Shown here: positions 7,032-9,448 of the stretch, in pieces
Layout: each line of letters begins with the position of its first letter
Position numbering within the stretch: the stretch's first letter is position 1
Program-made: the position numbers and the translations under genes
Notes under the pieces: model-generated
Databases searched by the model: none
What the model saw: the letters and a program-made list of their open reading frames with translations, nothing else
What the model was told of the DNA's origin: nothing
NCBI GenBank assembly: GCA_937922105.1
Contig: CAKZVN010000185.1
Location: 1-9,448, forward strand
From: an uncultured Litorilinea sp.
Lineage (GTDB): Bacteria > Chloroflexota > Anaerolineae > Caldilineales > Caldilineaceae
DNA length: 9,448 bases
Direction: 5' to 3'

Positions 7032-8807
7032 TCACCCCAGCGCGGCAATTCGGGCTTCCAGCGTAGCATCGTCCAATTTATGAAAGAGCGCAACCGGTTC
7101 GCGCATGGCTTGGCCCGGCGGCAATGTACTGGCTTCCCAGCGCCCACAGGCATCGCTGTGATCATAGCGCAACACCAAGTGCGAGCCGCGCGCATCCTCC
7201 ACGCGCTGGGTATATTGCCGCCCGAAGAGCGGGCGATCATAGCCGAGCATCTCATGCAAGGCCTGGCTGCTGAAGGGCAAGATCGGCGCCCAGATGATCT
7301 TGAGCCAGTCAATGGCTTGGAGCGCAACATAGAGACTGGTCGCCGCAGCGGTGGGGTCGTTTTTGATCACCTGCCACGGCGCCTTGTCGTTCAAGTATTG
7401 GTTGACGCGCTGGCTGAGCCGCCGCGCCTCCTGGAGGGCAGCCTTGAGCTTGACCGCTTCATACAGTTCGCCCGCGCTGGTGAACCCGGCGCGAATCTCC
7501 TCCAACAACGCTTGGTCCGCGGCGTCCGGTTCCCCCGGCGTGGGAATCCGCCCCTCGTAGCGTTTATAGGCAAAGCCCAACACCCGATTGACCAAATTGC
7601 CCCAGTTGGCGACCAACTCGTTGTTGACCCGGTCCATGAACTCTTGCCAGGTGAAGTCGGTATCGGCGCTTTCCGGCGCAATGGCGGTGAGCACATAGCG
7701 CCAGGCTTCGGGCTGGAATTCGCGCAGCACGCTGTTGAAGCCGATGACGCGACCACGGCTGGTGCTGAATTTGTCGCCGCCCAGACGCAGATACTCGTTG
7801 GCAGGCACGTCATAGGGCAAGTTGAAGATGCGCTCGCCCGCGTTGTAGCCGATCAACATGCCGGGCCAAATGATGGTGTGGAAGGGGATGTTGTCCTTGC
7901 CGATGAAGTTGTAGATGCGCGCCGCGGGGTTGACTTGGGCGTCCCACCACTCGCGCCAGGCCTCCGGGGCGTCACTGATGGCAGCCCATTCGATGGCTGC
8001 GCTCAGATATCCGATCACCGCGTCATACCAGACGTAAATGCGCTTGTCGGGGTAGCCGGGCAGCGGAATGTCAATGCCCCAGTCAATGTCGCGGGTGATG
8101 GGACGGCCGCGCAGTTCGCGCAGTTCCAGTTGGCCGCGCGTAAAATTCAGCACGTTGGGCCGCCAATGCTCCTTGCCCGTCCGCATCCATTCCAACAGCG
8201 GCTCGTTCATCTTGCCCATGTCCAGGAAGAAGTGCTCGGTCTCGCGCACCTCCAGCGCGGTGTTGCCCGTAATCTTGGACCTGGGATTCTTGAGTTCGAG
8301 CGCGTCGTAGATGCGCCCGCAGTTGTCGCATTGGTCTCCGCGTGCCTCTCCATAGCCGCAATAGGGACAGGTGCCCTCAATGTAGCGATCGGCCAAAAAG
8401 CGGCGTGCCTGGGGGTCGTACCATTGCTGCTGCACGTCTTTATAAATATACCCCGTCTCCCAATGGCGCAGGAACATGCGCTGGGTCACGTCCCAGTGGT
8501 TTTGGGTGTCGGTGTGGGTATAGAGATCGAAAGTCAGCCCCAGTTTGAGACAGCCGTCCACGAACAGTTCATGGTACTTGTCTACGACCGCGGCGGCAGT
8601 CGTGCCTTCCGCTTCGGCCTTGAGGGTGACGGGCGTGCCGTGGGTGTCGGAACCGCTCACCATGAGGACGTGGTTGCCGATCATCCGTTGATAGCGGGCG
8701 AAGATATCGGGCGGCAAGTACGCGCCCGCGATTTGACCAATATGCTTCTCGCCATTAGCATAGGGCCAGGCGACGCCCACAAGAATTTTCTTGGCTTCCG
8801 TTGTCAT
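7032..8807 (-). CDS. metG: Methionine--tRNA ligase
   Basis: 591 aa class I aminoacyl-tRNA synthetase that charges tRNA-Met in the cytoplasm using ATP. VGVAWPYANGEKHIGQIAGAY at 10-30 carries the HIGH motif as HIGQ. SGSDTHGTP at 51-59 is the next family signature. A zinc-knuckle insertion has Cys147, Cys150, Cys160 and Cys163 (CPYC...CDNC). YVWYDAVIGYLSA follows at 258-270 and FIGKDNIPFHTIIWP at 301-315. The KMSKS loop reads KFSTS at 346-350. From about 385 the helical anticodon-binding domain follows (NNELVANWGNLVNRVL). There is no C-terminal Trbp111-like dimerisation domain. The frame is open to a GTG at 8852, but ATG 8807 gives the normal N-terminus. No good Shine-Dalgarno precedes it. A strong promoter lies about 160 bp upstream, leaving a long leader. 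Confidence 0.96.
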   Translation of the reverse strand: MTTEAKKILVGVAWPYANGEKHIGQIAGAYLPPDIFARYQRMIGNHVLMVSGSDTHGTPVTLKAEAEGTTAAAVVDKYHELFVDGCLKLGLTFDLYTHTDTQNHWDVTQRMFLRHWETGYIYKDVQQQWYDPQARRFLADRYIEGTCPYCGYGEARGDQCDNCGRIYDALELKNPRSKITGNTALEVRETEHFFLDMGKMNEPLLEWMRTGKEHWRPNVLNFTRGQLELRELRGRPITRDIDWGIDIPLPGYPDKRIYVWYDAVIGYLSAAIEWAAISDAPEAWREWWDAQVNPAARIYNFIGKDNIPFHTIIWPGMLIGYNAGERIFNLPYDVPANEYLRLGGDKFSTSRGRVIGFNSVLREFQPEAWRYVLTAIAPESADTDFTWQEFMDRVNNELVANWGNLVNRVLGFAYKRYEGRIPTPGEPDAADQALLEEIRAGFTSAGELYEAVKLKAALQEARRLSQRVNQYLNDKAPWQVIKNDPTAAATSLYVALQAIDWLKIIWAPILPFSSQALHEMLGYDRPLFGRQYTQRVEDARGSHLVLRYDHSDACGRWEASTLPPGQAMREPVALFHKLDDATLEARIAALG

Positions 8808-8834
8808 CGTGGTTGTGCGCTTCCGCTTCAATGA

Positions 8835-8935
8835 GCCGTCCGCAACCGGCACACGCTTGCAGGACGGACGGCAAGTACGGTTAGGCGCGGCAGCGCGGCG
8901 TGCAGGAATTGCGCCGTTTTGCCGCCGTCCGGCGG
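8835..8935 (-). promoter_or_regulatory. Structured leader of metG (candidate)
   Basis: The predicted leader of about 150 nt holds three complementary 7-base blocks: plus-strand GCCGTCC at 8924-8930, GGACGGC at 8866-8872 and GCCGTCC at 8835-8841. The middle block can pair with either neighbour, but not both. The 8835/8866 stem can extend inward with GCAA (8842-8845) and TTGC (8857-8860). A separate 5-bp stem with GGAC loop lies at 8922-8935. I see no T-box conserved sequence or recognisable SAM riboswitch. Function is unproven. Confidence 0.3.
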
Positions 8936-8965
8936 TCCGTTCAGGGCACAGACCGGACAGGGCGC

Positions 8966-8995
8966 ATTATAGCCAAGCAGCGGCGGGATTGGCAA
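8966..8995 (-). promoter_or_regulatory. Sigma70-type promoter for metG
   Basis: The minus strand has TTGCCA (8990-8995; 5 of 6 to TTGACA), an 18-bp spacer and a perfect TATAAT (8966-8971). The start point would be near 8959, about 150 nt before ATG 8807. It may also drive the DUF2142 and VanW genes, for which I found no other good promoter. Confidence 0.65.
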
Positions 8996-9001
8996 AGCGG
9001 T

Positions 9002-9011
9002 GGACCGGTCC
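9002..9011. other. 10-bp palindrome in the metG/DUF624 divergent region
   Basis: GGACCGGTCC is a perfect palindrome just upstream of the metG -35 box. It sits between inverted TTGGC (8989-8993) and GCCAA (9019-9023). It could bind a regulator of either divergent gene, but there is no second copy and chance is possible. Confidence 0.25.
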
Positions 9012-9097
9012 CTGTGCAGGCCAAACCAAATCACCGTGGGCGAGCCGCAGCGTTCGACTGTTCGTCAATACTTCCTGGAGCCACGCAGACACCTTGC

Positions 9098-9448
9098 ATG
9101 AAAGCCTTTACCGTCATGGGTCGCACCTTTAAGGCGGCCTACGAAGAACTCTTCCTGTGCGTCTTCATGAGCGTCGTGTGGTGGGTGGGTACTTTGCTCA
9201 TCCTGCCGGCTGCGCCCGTCACCCTGGGCATCCACCAGGTTGCCAACCGCATGGCGAACTACAAGCGGGTGGACTCGTCCTTTTTCTGGGAAGCGGCGCG
9301 CAGCAACATCGGACGCGGCTGGCTGGTCTATCTCATCAACCTGCTCATCCCGCTGGTCATCGTGGTGAGCATCCTCTTCTATTTCAGCCTGTCGGGCTGG
9401 ATGGCGGTGCTGGCTTTTGTCTGTATGTGGCTCTTGCTCTTTGTCTTG
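9098..9448 (+). CDS. DUF624/YesL-like membrane protein (partial, N-terminal 117 aa)
   Basis: The only plus-strand gene; it starts at ATG 9098 and runs off the right edge with no stop in 117 codons. It begins MKAFTVMGRTFKAAYEELF, then has membrane segments at about 19-44 (with LLILPAAPVTLGIHQVANRM following), 74-95 and 99-117. The N-terminal amphipathic helix, the PAAP turn and the following basic loop (ANYKRVDSSFFWEAARSNI) recall YesL/DUF624 proteins. These are often encoded near CUT1 sugar ABC transporters, but their function is not established. No Shine-Dalgarno lies at a proper distance (TGGAG is about 17 bases away), and ATG 9116 is an alternative start. I found no convincing plus-strand promoter in the 290-bp gap. 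The gene is real with good confidence; the family call is moderate. Confidence 0.75.
   Translation, partial: MKAFTVMGRTFKAAYEELFLCVFMSVVWWVGTLLILPAAPVTLGIHQVANRMANYKRVDSSFFWEAARSNIGRGWLVYLINLLIPLVIVVSILFYFSLSGWMAVLAFVCMWLLLFVL

Noticed and set aside
6138..8834. 898-codon open frame on the plus strand antisense to metG and the DUF2142 gene
   Set aside because: Very long, but its product is rich in Q, H, R, G and A with no domain or membrane pattern. The minus-strand genes beneath it have clear family motifs. Lack of stops is expected opposite GC-rich coding DNA.
8808..8958. T-box or SAM riboswitch in the metG leader
   Set aside because: I could not find a T-box TGGNACC-type core followed by a terminator, nor a SAM-I-like four-way junction pattern; only generic pairings are visible.
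8828..9034. 68-codon GTG-started frame upstream of metG containing GPPDGGKT
   Set aside because: The glycine-rich string recalls a P-loop, but the frame is short, lacks a ribosome-binding site, and its start lies upstream of the predicted metG transcription start.

Overview
The window looks like chromosomal DNA of a high-GC member of Chloroflexota (Anaerolineae-like). The grounds are indirect: high GC, secreted proteins with TP-rich linkers, a two-permease CUT1 sugar transporter without an adjacent ATPase, a large VanW/G5-type envelope protein and a DUF2142 membrane protein. No rRNA or other taxonomic marker is present, so this assignment is an inference. I see no CRISPR array, transposase, integrase, tRNA or rRNA.

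All genes but one are on the minus strand. Read in transcription order from the right, the first group is methionyl-tRNA synthetase (8807 to 7032), a DUF2142/GT-C-like polytopic membrane protein (6959 to 5238) and a VanW-family membrane-anchored protein (5178 to 3382). They may share the strong promoter near 8966-8995. GC-rich hairpins lie in both gaps, and the one before the VanW gene is perfect. A second group starts at 3216 with its own extended -10 promoter: two CUT1 sugar ABC permeases separated by 2 bp (3216 to 2260, 2257 to 1403). After a 183-bp gap comes a secreted protein with a TP-rich linker and Ig-like tail (1219 to 389). Five bases further on is a cytoplasmic protein resembling HAS-barrel proteins (383 to beyond the left edge). 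At the right edge a DUF624/YesL-like membrane gene starts on the plus strand at 9098, divergent from metG.

Most of the window is ordinary: a housekeeping gene, a sugar importer lacking its binding protein and ATPase, and envelope proteins. No clearly new system is visible. The best leads are non-coding. One is a TGnTATAAT promoter placed so that the permease transcript would be leaderless, with a 13-bp palindrome where the -35 box should be and a competing 24-codon ORF over the same DNA. The other is a roughly 150-nt metG leader with three 7-nt segments that could form alternative hairpins. No gene-free stretch exceeds 300 bp; the largest is the 290-bp metG/DUF624 divergent region.
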